Below, piece after piece: positions 1 to 8,271 of a stretch of 64,000 bases of DNA. The DNA comes from Scytonema sp035967975 (GTDB taxonomy: Bacteria > Cyanobacteriota > Cyanobacteriia > Cyanobacteriales > Nostocaceae), in the NCBI GenBank assembly GCA_035967975.1, contig JAWQFQ010000020.1, positions 1 to 64,000 of the forward strand, written 5' to 3'. The position numbers were made by a program, and so were the translations under genes. Below the pieces are notes generated by a model. It was not told the DNA's origin. It was given only the letters and a program-made list of their open reading frames with translations, and made no database searches. The first letter of the stretch is position 1; each line of letters starts with the position of its first letter.

Positions 1-730
1 ACACCCCACACCCCACACCCCACACCCTATTTTCAAACCACACCCGACGACCTGCGGAGGTTAAATTCTCTTTACAAATTTCAGTGATACAAACTAGCTC
101 ATCTCCTTGCAAATGACCGGGATTTTGCTGTTCAAAAAACTTAATATGGGGGTCTTGCAAACGTTCTTCAGGGATACCTCGAAGTCCGTCACGCAGGATA
201 TGAGGATGAGGAAAACGAACAATTCCAGTTTTGTCATTATAGTTGTTGCCAAAGCGTTGATGGCTGAGGAAATTAATTAAAGATAAAATGTTATTGGGAG
301 TTACTTTGTCATAGCACGGATAAAATTCCCGCCAAAAAATCGGCAGAAAACGATAAGTGCGGTAGCCACCAGAGATAAGAAGCCAGTAGAGATGACCTTG
401 AGCATATTCATCGCTTAACTTTTTCACTGCAGTAATCCACGTGCGTGCTAGAGTAGAACTTGACCAAGCACTTGGATCTACAATTGTGTCTCCGGAATAC
501 ACTACACTCAGGTTTTCTCCTTCAAAATTTGTGTTGTACATTAATAAGGTAGAAAAGCCTTTTAACATCTCTGTTTTTTCATCTTTAAGAAGAATAACCC
601 AGTTTTTATGACTCAGATCGGAATTAAATACGTCTCGCTTGACCCCTTCAAAGTGAGTTCCAAGCAAAAAATACATACTTTCTAAATCTTCTGTTGATAA
701 ATCTTCAATATAAACCAATTGACTTTTCAT
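1..730 (-). CDS. Unrecognised protein, C-terminus beyond the window
   Basis: Translating the minus strand from the ATG at 730 gives an open frame of about 243 codons without a stop to the window edge. It begins MKSQLVYIEDLSTEDLESMY and contains GHLYWLLISGGYRTYRFLP and ITEICKENLTSAG. The composition is that of a soluble protein. The N-terminal layout, with a substitution-tolerant strand-helix pattern, could fit a GNAT-like fold, but I do not recognise the family. The last visible codons (1-28) run into a CCCCACA heptamer repeat, so the real end is probably just outside the window and may lie in the repeat. The next gene upstream on the same strand is 90 bp away, across an AT-rich gap. Confidence 0.6.
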   Translation of the reverse strand, partial: MKSQLVYIEDLSTEDLESMYFLLGTHFEGVKRDVFNSDLSHKNWVILLKDEKTEMLKGFSTLLMYNTNFEGENLSVVYSGDTIVDPSAWSSSTLARTWITAVKKLSDEYAQGHLYWLLISGGYRTYRFLPIFWREFYPCYDKVTPNNILSLINFLSHQRFGNNYNDKTGIVRFPHPHILRDGLRGIPEERLQDPHIKFFEQQNPGHLQGDELVCITEICKENLTSAGRRVWFENRVWGVGCGV

Positions 731-821
731 CGTTCCATCAAAAAAAATTTTCCATTTTCTTATAAAAACTGTAATCTTTGAACTGATGAAAATACAAAAT
801 TGTGTGTCAGACAATGAAGTG

Positions 822-3230
822 TCATATTTTATAAAACTTTGCTTGAAAATTACGCAAACGTAGAGCATTAGAGACGACTGACACAGAACTAAATGCCATT
901 GCACCACCTGCAATAATTGGGTTAAGCAACCAACCAAATACGGGGAATAAAATTCCAGCAGCAATGGGAATACCTACAACGTTATAAATGAAGGCAAAAA
1001 AGAGATTTTGGCGGATATTGCGGATTGTTGCGCGACTCAGTTGGATTGCTGTAACGATACCTTGCAAATCGCCTGAAATCAAAGTGATATCGCTGGCTGC
1101 GATCGCCACATCTGTTCCTGTACCAATAGCAATTCCCACATCTGCTTGTGCTAAAGCTGGTGCGTCATTAATCCCATCACCGACCATCGCAACAAGGGAG
1201 TGAGGAGTAGAAGAAGCATTCCAAATTTGTCCATATGGGACTGAGGAGTAGAGAGTAGGAATATGAGCCGGATGAGGAAGAGGTTGCTCCCTCATCTTCC
1301 TTGTATTCCTGTTCCCATTTGTTTGAAGAGACTTAATAATCGCTGCTTTCTGGTCTGGTCGTACTTCAGCAAAGACTCGATAAATACCAACTTGTTGGGC
1401 TATGGCGTGAGCTGTACGGTGATTATCACCTGTTAACATCACGACTTCTAAACCTAACTTCTGTAAGGCTTTGACTGCTTGATTTGAAGAGGGTTTGAGT
1501 GCATCAGCAATACCCATAACCCCTTGAATCTCTCTATCTACAGCAATCCAAACGACGGTTTTAGCAGCAGCTTCCCATGTCGAGGCACGCCATGACAAGT
1601 CTTTACATTCTGTTGCAATTCCAAGTTCCTTCATCCAGCGCTGCGTACCGATTTGTACGAGTCTATTTGAGACAACACCTTGCACGCCACAACCTACAAT
1701 TGCTTGAAAATCCCTAGCATCTGGAATATCGACCCGCTGCGATTGAGCATACCTAACAATTGCGTCTGCAAGGGGATGTTCTGATTGTCGTTCTATGGCG
1801 GCTGCTAGACCTAAGAGTTTGATTTCATTGTGATTGGCAGTTCCTCGAACGGTGGTAAAGTCTGTAACTGTAGGTTTCCCGTATGTTAATGTACCAGTTT
1901 TGTCAAGCACTATAGTTTGGATTTTGTAAGCCTGTTCCAAACTTTCTGCATCTCTAATTAAAATACCGTTTTCTGCACCTTTACCTGTTCCTACCATCAC
2001 AGAAGTGGGTGTCGCTAAACCCAAAGCACAGGGACAGGCGATAATCAGGACTCCAACTGCGATCATCAGGGCGAAGGTGAAGTTACCCATGATGGTAAAC
2101 CAAAGGACAAAAGTGGCGATCGCGATCGCAATAACCACTGGTACAAACCACCCCGTCACTTGGTCAGCTAACCTTTGAATAGGTGCTTTACTTCCTTGCG
2201 CCTGTTGCACCAATTGAACGATTTGCGCCAAAAAAGTATCTTTACCAACTCGTGTCGCCCGGAATTTAAAGCTACCTGTTTTATTAATAGTTGCTCCAAT
2301 CACTTCATCACCGGGCTGTTTTTTGACTGGTAAACTTTCCCCCGTCACCATTGATTCATCAACAGTAGAAATGCCCTCAATAACTTCACCATCAACCGGG
2401 ATTTTTTCACCTGGACGTATCAGAATGATATCATTTATTCTTACCTCTTGAATAGGAATATCAATCTCTTGTCCGTTACGAATCACTCTTGCCTCTTTTG
2501 CTTGCAAACCGATTAACTTCCGAATTGCTTCTGAAGTTTGACTTCTAGCACGCTTTTCTAAAAAGCGCCCTAATAAGATTAAAGTAATCACCACTGCTGC
2601 TGTCTCATAATATACATCAGCCATCAAACCTTGAGCAGTAAAAGAGCTAGGGAAAATAGTTGCTAAAAGGGAATAAAAATATGCTGCACTCGTACCAATC
2701 ACAATAAGTGTATCCATTGTTGCAGTCCGATTCTTGAGTGCTTTCCACGCATTTATATAGAATTTATAACCACACCAAAACTGCACAGGTGTAGTTAAAA
2801 CCAACTGCAACCAAGGATTATGTAACCATAAGGGAATAAAAGGTAAGTGTAACCCAGTCATCATCGGCAGTGACCCTACAATAAGTAGAATACTAATCAC
2901 CACTCCGACAAAAATCTTAATAATTAACTCCCGTAATTGTGTTAGATGAGCAGCTTTTTCTACATCATCCTCTTCTGTCAGAATGTCTTGTTCTTGGAGG
3001 GAAGATGCTGAATATCCTGCGGCTTCTACAGCTGCTTGAATTTTCTTTGAAGTCGTTTTTCTAGGATTATACTGAATAGCTGCTTGTTCTGTAGCAAAGT
3101 TGACATTACACTCACTCACTCCTGGAACAGAGAGAATCGTTTTTTCTACTCTTTTAGCACAACCAGCGCAACTCATTCCTCCCAGTTTAAGCGTCAGGTT
3201 ATCCAAGTTAGCAGCCAAGTTAGCAACCAT
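822..3230 (-). CDS. copA: Heavy-metal (copper) translocating P1B-type ATPase
   Basis: Membrane ATPase that moves Cu(I), or a similar soft metal, across the plasma or thylakoid membrane. The 802 residues show an N-terminal HMA domain with GMSCAGC (residues 18-24), paired membrane helices, the actuator motif TGES near 295, the metal-binding CPC in a helix near 397, the phosphorylation site DKTGT near 442 and MVGDGIND at 682-689. CPC with a CxxC HMA domain indicates copper. I cannot tell whether it is the CtaA or the PacS type, so copA is used as the family name. About 42 residues (637-678) between the P-domain helix and the GDGIND loop are absent from the usual family layout and look like an in-frame insertion. 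It is divergent from a MerR gene, with a matching operator upstream. Confidence 0.93.
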   Translation of the reverse strand: MVANLAANLDNLTLKLGGMSCAGCAKRVEKTILSVPGVSECNVNFATEQAAIQYNPRKTTSKKIQAAVEAAGYSASSLQEQDILTEEDDVEKAAHLTQLRELIIKIFVGVVISILLIVGSLPMMTGLHLPFIPLWLHNPWLQLVLTTPVQFWCGYKFYINAWKALKNRTATMDTLIVIGTSAAYFYSLLATIFPSSFTAQGLMADVYYETAAVVITLILLGRFLEKRARSQTSEAIRKLIGLQAKEARVIRNGQEIDIPIQEVRINDIILIRPGEKIPVDGEVIEGISTVDESMVTGESLPVKKQPGDEVIGATINKTGSFKFRATRVGKDTFLAQIVQLVQQAQGSKAPIQRLADQVTGWFVPVVIAIAIATFVLWFTIMGNFTFALMIAVGVLIIACPCALGLATPTSVMVGTGKGAENGILIRDAESLEQAYKIQTIVLDKTGTLTYGKPTVTDFTTVRGTANHNEIKLLGLAAAIERQSEHPLADAIVRYAQSQRVDIPDARDFQAIVGCGVQGVVSNRLVQIGTQRWMKELGIATECKDLSWRASTWEAAAKTVVWIAVDREIQGVMGIADALKPSSNQAVKALQKLGLEVVMLTGDNHRTAHAIAQQVGIYRVFAEVRPDQKAAIIKSLQTNGNRNTRKMREQPLPHPAHIPTLYSSVPYGQIWNASSTPHSLVAMVGDGINDAPALAQADVGIAIGTGTDVAIAASDITLISGDLQGIVTAIQLSRATIRNIRQNLFFAFIYNVVGIPIAAGILFPVFGWLLNPIIAGGAMAFSSVSVVSNALRLRNFQAKFYKI

Positions 3231-3322
3231 ACAACGGCTTCCTTTTATTTAGTGCTAGGGCTTTCGTTCAATATTTAGTAGAGTCGGCAAAATTAATTTA
3301 TGCATTCATTTGACATCATCCC

Positions 3323-3421
3323 CAATAGGGTTTGGTTGAGAAAAGTTGGCGACACTAGAAACCCAGTTTCTCAAAGAAACCGGGTTTCTGCTACCACTAG
3401 GTCGTTAACCGACAAGTATTG
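3323..3421. repeat. MITE-like element with AGAAACCCGG hairpin, copy 1
   Basis: The hairpin core AGAAACCCAGTTTCT-CAA-AGAAACCGGGTTTCT (3357-3389) sits between degenerate inverted ends, CAATAGGGTTTGGTT on the left and the complement of CAATACTTGTCGGTTAAC on the right. It lies in the presumed 5' leader of the copper ATPase, immediately downstream of that gene's -10 box. Confidence 0.6.
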
Positions 3422-3430
3422 CCCATAGCT

Positions 3431-3462
3431 ATGATAAAATCTCTAGTAAACTAGAGATTCAA
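3431..3462 (-). promoter_or_regulatory. MerR-type operator-promoter for the copper ATPase
   Basis: A perfect dyad AATCTCTAG-N4-CTAGAGATT spans 3438-3459. Read on the minus strand it lies between a -35 box TTGAAT (3462-3457) and a -10 box TATCAT (3436-3431) with a 20 bp spacer, or 19 bp if the -10 is TTATCA. An over-long spacer filled by a CTCTAG dyad is the hallmark of metal-responsive MerR-family promoters, which the regulator untwists to activate. The promoter points to the ATPase, and the MerR gene starts 31 bp away on the other side. Confidence 0.85.
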
Positions 3463-3493
3463 CCCATTGGAACAAAATTTGTAGAAAACTTCC

Positions 3494-3928
3494 GTGTTAA
3501 CTCAAGATAAAAAACCACTTCTAATTGGTCAAGTGACAGCGTTAAGCGGAGTTCCGATTAGGACAATCCGCTATTACGAAAGTTTGGGTTTAGTCCAATC
3601 CTCAGGAAGAACAGAAGGAGGCTTTCGACAGTTTTCCTCAGATGTATTGACTCGTCTTTCCTTTATTAAACGCGCTCAGAATCTTGGCTTAAGTCTGCAA
3701 GAAATTGGCGAAATTCTCCACGTTTACGATGGCGGTAAACCAGCTTGTGATGAAATCCAACACAGGTTAAACGACAAAATATCAGACATTGACCGACAGA
3801 TTGAGCAGCTATTAACCTTACGAGATGAACTGAAGGGATTGCTGTCAAAATGGGACAGTGTCCCAACAAAACCGGAAGATACAATATGTCCTATCATTCA
3901 AAATGATTCAAGGAACACAGGGGTGTAG
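3494..3928 (+). CDS. MerR-family heavy-metal-responsive regulator
   Basis: DNA-binding metal sensor of 144 residues with a GTG start. The N-terminal winged helix reads IGQVTALSGVPIRTIRYYES, followed by the second wing (GRTEGGFRQF) and a long dimerisation helix. Candidate metal ligands are Cys in KPACDEI, at the place used by MerR and ZntR, and Cys in the C-terminal TICPII. The spacing differs from the CueR CxxxxxxxC loop, so copper is inferred from the neighbouring ATPase and not from the ligand pattern. It is divergently arranged with that ATPase around a MerR-type operator (3431-3462) and should activate it. Confidence 0.88.
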   Translation: MLTQDKKPLLIGQVTALSGVPIRTIRYYESLGLVQSSGRTEGGFRQFSSDVLTRLSFIKRAQNLGLSLQEIGEILHVYDGGKPACDEIQHRLNDKISDIDRQIEQLLTLRDELKGLLSKWDSVPTKPEDTICPIIQNDSRNTGV

Positions 3929-3973
3929 GGGAAATTGGTGTTTGTTTCATTAGTTAAGGGTTGCGAGAGGCAC

Positions 3974-4034
3974 AGAAACCCGGTATCTTGGAGATACCGG
4001 GTTTCTAAATAGTTGCTTAACACCAACTGTATTG
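3974..4034. repeat. AGAAACCCGG hairpin repeat, copy 2
   Basis: The hairpin AGAAACCCGGTATCT-TGG-AGATACCGGGTTTCT is at 3974-4006, followed by AGTTGCTTAACACCAACTGTATTGC. That right end, inverted, matches the left end of the copy at 27718, which shows that the repeat extends beyond the hairpin. The left boundary is unclear. Confidence 0.6.
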
Positions 4035-4267
4035 CGCTAGAACCGAGTTTTTAAGTATCAATATCAATTAGATTTTCATAAAAATATGTAGCACCTGAGG
4101 CGCTATTTCAGAAGATAATGTTTTTTTGGTTGGGGATAGGTCATCTTAAACGATCACTGAATAGTACAAATAGCTGCGAATATTTTCCCGAGTCCACCAA
4201 TCAGCATTTTGGGGATGCACAATATCAACCACAATCAACGGTACTCCAATATTACCCAAGTATTTTT

Positions 4268-5500
4268 ATGCGAATCCTGTTCATCTCTATCCACTTTCCC
4301 AGTGATATCAGTAAGAGTACTTTAGGGATTTACAAACGCATGTCGATGTTTATTGATGCAATCAAAAAGATTGGTCAAGTAGATATGCTGTTTTTTGTTC
4401 CTCCGGAAACGGACTTGTCTCCAGAGGCGATCGCCCAAACAGAACGAGCTTTCTCCCAACACTGGGAAACCCCAATCAACTTGTTTCTATGTCCTAAGGA
4501 TGAGGATGACAGCTCACTCTCCAAGTTACGAAAGCAGTGGGATGGGATTTTCAGCTTTTACAAACAATCAGATTTTCTGATATCACCATTGCAAATGCAA
4601 GCAATTGAGCAATGCTTGAGTCGAAAACCAGATGCTATCTTCGTACATCGACTCTCATCAATGAGTGCTCTGATGCAGGTACAACAAGCTTTGCCTCCTA
4701 TTTTCCTGGATTTGGACGATATTGAACATATTAGTTTCATGCGCCAAATACGTCAGCCTCCGACTCGGTTAGTCACACAACTTTATTACTTGCAAGTACC
4801 AGCCCGTCTATATGGTGAATTACAAGCGATTCGTTTAGCAAGGCGTACGTTTGTTTGCTCCGAAGGCGATCGCCGTTACTTAACTCAACAGTGGGGCTTA
4901 CCTGGTGTAGTGGCTGTACCCAATGCAATTACTATTCCTGCACCACAAGTCATTACATCTGAACCCACATTGCTGCTACTCGGAGGTTATAATTACTATC
5001 CTAATATTAACGCCGCTAACTTTTTAATCGAAAAGGTCTGGATTCAGATTCACAAAGCTTTGCCAAATGCACGATTGATTATCGCTGGACCCTATCCAGA
5101 GAATATCCGCAGCTATAACAAAGGAGTTCCGGGGGTCGAGTTGACTGGATTTGTGGATAACTTAGATGAACTTTATCAGCGATCGCGTGTCGTCTGCTGT
5201 CCCATTTTATCCGGAGGGGGAACCCGTGTCAAAATGGTGGAAGCTGCTGCTTATGGCAAACCAATAGTTGCGACTCGCATTGGCGCAGAAGGATTGGACA
5301 TGAGGGATGGAAAGGAATTCCTGATGCGCGATCGCCCAGAAGCGTTTGCACAAGCATGCGTGGAACTCTTGCGTAATTATGACTTATGCGATCGCTTGGG
5401 TACAGCTGCGCGTGAAGCTGCAATTCAGTATTACGACCGTAACAATATCGTTCAACAAATTCAGCAGCAGATACAATCCCAACTTCCCTCTTTAGTATAA
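4268..5500 (+). CDS. Glycosyltransferase family 4
   Basis: Cytosolic GT-B glycosyltransferase that would move a sugar from an activated donor to a polysaccharide or lipid acceptor. The start chosen is the ATG at 4268 (MRILFISIHFPSDISKSTLG), because the 50 codons upstream of it look non-coding; this gives 410 residues. The N-terminal half carries the acceptor domain. The C-terminal donor domain shows LLLLGGYNYYPNINAANFLI, the loop SGGGTRVKMVEAAAYGKPIV and ATRIGAEGL, typical of GT4 and the related Glyco_trans_1_4 group. It stands alone between a repeat and RNase Z, so neither substrate nor pathway can be read from context. Confidence 0.85.
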   Translation: MRILFISIHFPSDISKSTLGIYKRMSMFIDAIKKIGQVDMLFFVPPETDLSPEAIAQTERAFSQHWETPINLFLCPKDEDDSSLSKLRKQWDGIFSFYKQSDFLISPLQMQAIEQCLSRKPDAIFVHRLSSMSALMQVQQALPPIFLDLDDIEHISFMRQIRQPPTRLVTQLYYLQVPARLYGELQAIRLARRTFVCSEGDRRYLTQQWGLPGVVAVPNAITIPAPQVITSEPTLLLLGGYNYYPNINAANFLIEKVWIQIHKALPNARLIIAGPYPENIRSYNKGVPGVELTGFVDNLDELYQRSRVVCCPILSGGGTRVKMVEAAAYGKPIVATRIGAEGLDMRDGKEFLMRDRPEAFAQACVELLRNYDLCDRLGTAAREAAIQYYDRNNIVQQIQQQIQSQLPSLV

Positions 5501-5718
5501 AACAATACGCCCTTTATTCCTGTGAAGACAGATGTCTCCCGCACTCAAAAACCACCTCGTACCAAGACCGACACATCAGGCACTATATTATGGGAGGAAG
5601 GACAATATCCGCTCAAGCCTGTATGCTTGTAGATATGCTAAGCAATCTATTTGCTTTGTTCCGTGTCACTATAGATATATGAGTGTTAAATTCAGCAAGA
5701 GGGTTGTAAAGTAAGGCT

Positions 5719-6693
5719 GTGCAGATAACATTCCTAGGAACGAGTTCCGGTGTACCTACGCGATCGCGCAATGTTTCCAGTGTTGCCCTGAGATTACCAC
5801 AGCGGGCGCAAATGTGGTTATTCGACTGTGGTGAAGGTACCCAACATCAAATTTTGCGGAGTGACCTCAAAATCAGCCAACTTTCCCGAATCTTTATCAC
5901 CCACATGCACGGCGACCATATCTTTGGGTTGATGGGTCTTTTGGCGAGTTGTGGTTTGGCTGGTAATGTCGAACGCGTTGACATTTACGGTCCACCAGGA
6001 TTAAACGACTACCTACAACTAGCCTCACGTTACTCTCACACTCATTTTTCCTTCCCAATCAAAGTTCATTCTGTCCGTCCAGGTATGATTTACGAGGACG
6101 AAGAATTCACTGTCAGCTGCACTCAATTGCATCATCGTATTACCGCTTTTGGCTACCGCATCTCGGAAAAAGACAGAACGGGACGTTTTGATGTCGAAAA
6201 AGCCAAAGAGTTGCAAATTCCTCCAGGTCGTATTTACGGACAACTCAAACGGGGTGAAACCGTGACCCTAGCTGATGGGCGAGTCATCAATGGTAAAGAA
6301 TTGTGCGGACCTACAGAAATTGGACGCAAGATAGCCTATTGTACGGACACTATCTATTGTGATGGTGCGGTAGAATTAGCACAAGATGCAGATGTGTTAA
6401 TTCATGAAGCAACCTTCGCCCATCAAGATGCAGAACTAGCTTTTCAGAGATTGCATTCTACAACGACGATGGCGGCGCAAACAGCTTTAGCCGCTAAAGC
6501 GCATCGGTTGATTATGACACACTTTAGCCCACGCTATGCTCCCGGAAATCCCATAGAATTGAAAGATTTACTCAAGGAAGCTCGCGCTATTTTTCCAACT
6601 ACAGAAATGGCTCATGATTTTATGACCTATGAAGTACCTAGACGGCGAAATAAGGAGTTAAACGAGACTGAGGTTGCAGCTAAAACTAAGTAG
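5719..6693 (+). CDS. rnz: Ribonuclease Z (tRNA 3'-processing endonuclease)
   Basis: Zinc-dependent metallo-beta-lactamase-fold nuclease that cuts the 3' trailer from tRNA precursors. The 324 residues start with GTG and match the usual short RNase Z length of about 310-320. Visible are FLGTSSGVPTRSRN at the N-terminus, the zinc motif THMHGDHIFGL (around residues 61-71), YCTDT, the downstream DVLIHEATF and MTHFSPRY with further ligands. The C-terminal end after EVPRRRNKEL is variable. Adjacent genes are unrelated. Confidence 0.95.
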   Translation: MQITFLGTSSGVPTRSRNVSSVALRLPQRAQMWLFDCGEGTQHQILRSDLKISQLSRIFITHMHGDHIFGLMGLLASCGLAGNVERVDIYGPPGLNDYLQLASRYSHTHFSFPIKVHSVRPGMIYEDEEFTVSCTQLHHRITAFGYRISEKDRTGRFDVEKAKELQIPPGRIYGQLKRGETVTLADGRVINGKELCGPTEIGRKIAYCTDTIYCDGAVELAQDADVLIHEATFAHQDAELAFQRLHSTTTMAAQTALAAKAHRLIMTHFSPRYAPGNPIELKDLLKEARAIFPTTEMAHDFMTYEVPRRRNKELNETEVAAKTK

Positions 6694-6751
6694 GACAATG
6701 TAAAGAGTTGGTGTATCACTCAAATCAACGATTGTTTTCACCAACGATCTC

Positions 6752-6934
6752 TTAGCTTGATGAACGCGAATCTGAATCACTACTCCCAGTAACTGCTAGG
6801 AAAATATTCCATATAAAAAAGAAAAAAGCTGCACCTAATAATAAAAACATTAAACTAGCAAGTGAAGCAAAGGGAGAGACTAGAAACAGCAGTATAAATG
6901 CAAATAGTAAAGTTATTATCAATGTTCTATTCAT
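6752..6934 (-). CDS. Small two-helix membrane protein, unknown
   Basis: Sixty residues with two adjoining hydrophobic stretches (about residues 3-22 and 25-48) and a Ser/Asp-rich tail, SSDSDSRSSS. An AAAGGA ribosome-binding site lies about 10 bases before the ATG. It starts 27 bp from the divergent AraC regulator, so the two may share control. I do not recognise a family. The coding call rests on the ribosome-binding site and the membrane-protein pattern. Confidence 0.55.
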   Translation of the reverse strand: MNRTLIITLLFAFILLFLVSPFASLASLMFLLLGAAFFFFIWNIFLAVTGSSDSDSRSSS

Positions 6935-6960
6935 CTTCTTTATCCTTTTGATATTTCTAT

Positions 6961-7854
6961 ATGCCTGAAAAGAAAATTTCAGATGTTCAGGATTTCAATG
7001 GAAAGGTTCCTGGGGACAAATTTATTACACCGATTCTTTCAAGTGCGAAAGCAGGATGGAATAACATCCTTGTTGAGTACTGGAATATGCCCGCTCACGA
7101 ACTACCTCCACAATTACTTGCGGATTATATTATTAATATGCACGTTAAACGTCCAACCAAAGTAGAGCTAATGTGGGATGGGCGTCTTTTGAGGAAGCGT
7201 TTTACCCACGGGGAAATCACCATACTTCCTCCTGGTTTAGTGTGTAAAGGAGCATCTTTAGAGGATAGTGAATTTCTGGTGTTACGCCTTCAACCCTCAC
7301 TGGTCAACCAAATTGCACAGGAGTTAGGCTATTTAGAAAGCATTGAAATTGCACCGAGTTTGGGAGTGGTCAGTCCCCAAGTTCAACATATTGGACTGGC
7401 GCTGAAGACAGAACTGGAATCAGGATGTTTGTCTGGGCGTCTTTATGGTGAATCATTAGCAAACGCACTAGCAAGTTATTTACTACAACAACACTCTACC
7501 TCTAAACAACAAGTTCAAGATGTTGTCGGCGGGTTACCTAAGTATAAGTTGTGTCGGGTTTTAGAGTACATTAGCGATCGCCTTGAGAATGAATTGACAC
7601 TTGCTGAACTCGCTGGTGTGGTGGAAATTAGTCCCTATCACTTTGCTCGTTTGTTTAAGCAATCAACAGGTTTAACACCTCATCAATATGTGGTTAATTG
7701 TAGAATTGAGCGAGCCAAAAAGCTCTTGGCAGAGAAAAAATTATCAATTGCTGAAATTTGCGACTATGTGGGTTTTCAAAGCCCTAGCTACTTCACAGCA
7801 TTGTTCCGCAAGCATACAGCAATGACACCAAAAACCTATAGAAATCAACTATAA
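6961..7854 (+). CDS. AraC-family transcriptional regulator
   Basis: Transcription factor of 297 residues. The first about 180 residues form a cupin-like ligand domain (WNMPAHELPPQLLADY, THGEITILPPGLVCKG). Residues of about 195-297 carry the two helix-turn-helix units of AraC/XylS proteins: LTLAELAGVVEISPYHFARL, then IAEICDYVGFQSPSYFTALF and FRKHTAMTPKTYR. The ligand and targets are unknown. The divergent small membrane protein gene starting at 6934 is the nearest candidate target. Confidence 0.9.
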   Translation: MPEKKISDVQDFNGKVPGDKFITPILSSAKAGWNNILVEYWNMPAHELPPQLLADYIINMHVKRPTKVELMWDGRLLRKRFTHGEITILPPGLVCKGASLEDSEFLVLRLQPSLVNQIAQELGYLESIEIAPSLGVVSPQVQHIGLALKTELESGCLSGRLYGESLANALASYLLQQHSTSKQQVQDVVGGLPKYKLCRVLEYISDRLENELTLAELAGVVEISPYHFARLFKQSTGLTPHQYVVNCRIERAKKLLAEKKLSIAEICDYVGFQSPSYFTALFRKHTAMTPKTYRNQL

Positions 7855-7899
7855 AAAAATAGGTGGAAAACAACGCAGTATGCGCTACAACTTTCCACC
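7853..7899 (-). terminator. Rho-independent terminator for the 73-residue gene
   Basis: On the minus strand GGTGGAAA pairs with TTTCCACC across a 22-base loop that is itself partly paired (GTAGCGCATACTGCGTT), followed by ATTTTTTTA. It serves the gene ending at 7940. The T run overlaps the stop codon of the convergent AraC gene. Confidence 0.65.
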
Positions 7900-7939
7900 C
7901 TAGTTGATTGGACACGGCTGGTTTTAACTAAGTTATTGC

Positions 7940-8161
7940 TTAGCGCTTTTCAGTTCCCTGATTACCAGCACCCTCTGTAAACTGGTCGCTACTACCAGAT
8001 TCTGGTGTAGCAGATTCCTCTGCATCATTACCGGAAGCGACACCAGTATGGCGGATACCGGGCTCAATCGGGGTCTGATAACCACCGGACGCGTATGGTT
8101 CGCGTGCTTCTTCTTTAGATTGCTTGTTCTGTGCTTGATTCTTGTCTTCTGGGTTTGCCAT
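7940..8161 (-). CDS. Small hydrophilic, probably disordered protein
   Basis: Seventy-three residues, rich in Glu, Gln, Gly and Ser (MANPEDKNQAQNKQSKEE at the start, SGSSDQFTEGAGNQGTEKR at the end), without hydrophobic core or cysteine. A GGAG ribosome-binding site precedes the ATG and a hairpin terminator follows at 7899-7853. This supports a real gene. The composition recalls stress-related hydrophilins, but no family is recognised. Confidence 0.6.
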   Translation of the reverse strand: MANPEDKNQAQNKQSKEEAREPYASGGYQTPIEPGIRHTGVASGNDAEESATPESGSSDQFTEGAGNQGTEKR

Positions 8162-8271
8162 AACTTAACTCCGATTTGTATATGTTGCCCTTATTCTATG
8201 AAGTATGAGATTGGAGTTTCTTCTCTCCTAGATGTCATTTTTACTTGTAACTCCATCTATCTCTAGGACTA

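Noticed and set aside
4118..4267. N-terminal extension of the glycosyltransferase
   Set aside because: Sequence upstream of the ATG at 4268 is of low complexity and unlike GT4 N-termini, while MRILFISIHFP is a standard start.
5532..5714. Sixty-codon plus-strand frame before rnz
   Set aside because: No ribosome-binding site, no recognisable protein pattern, irregular composition; most likely chance.
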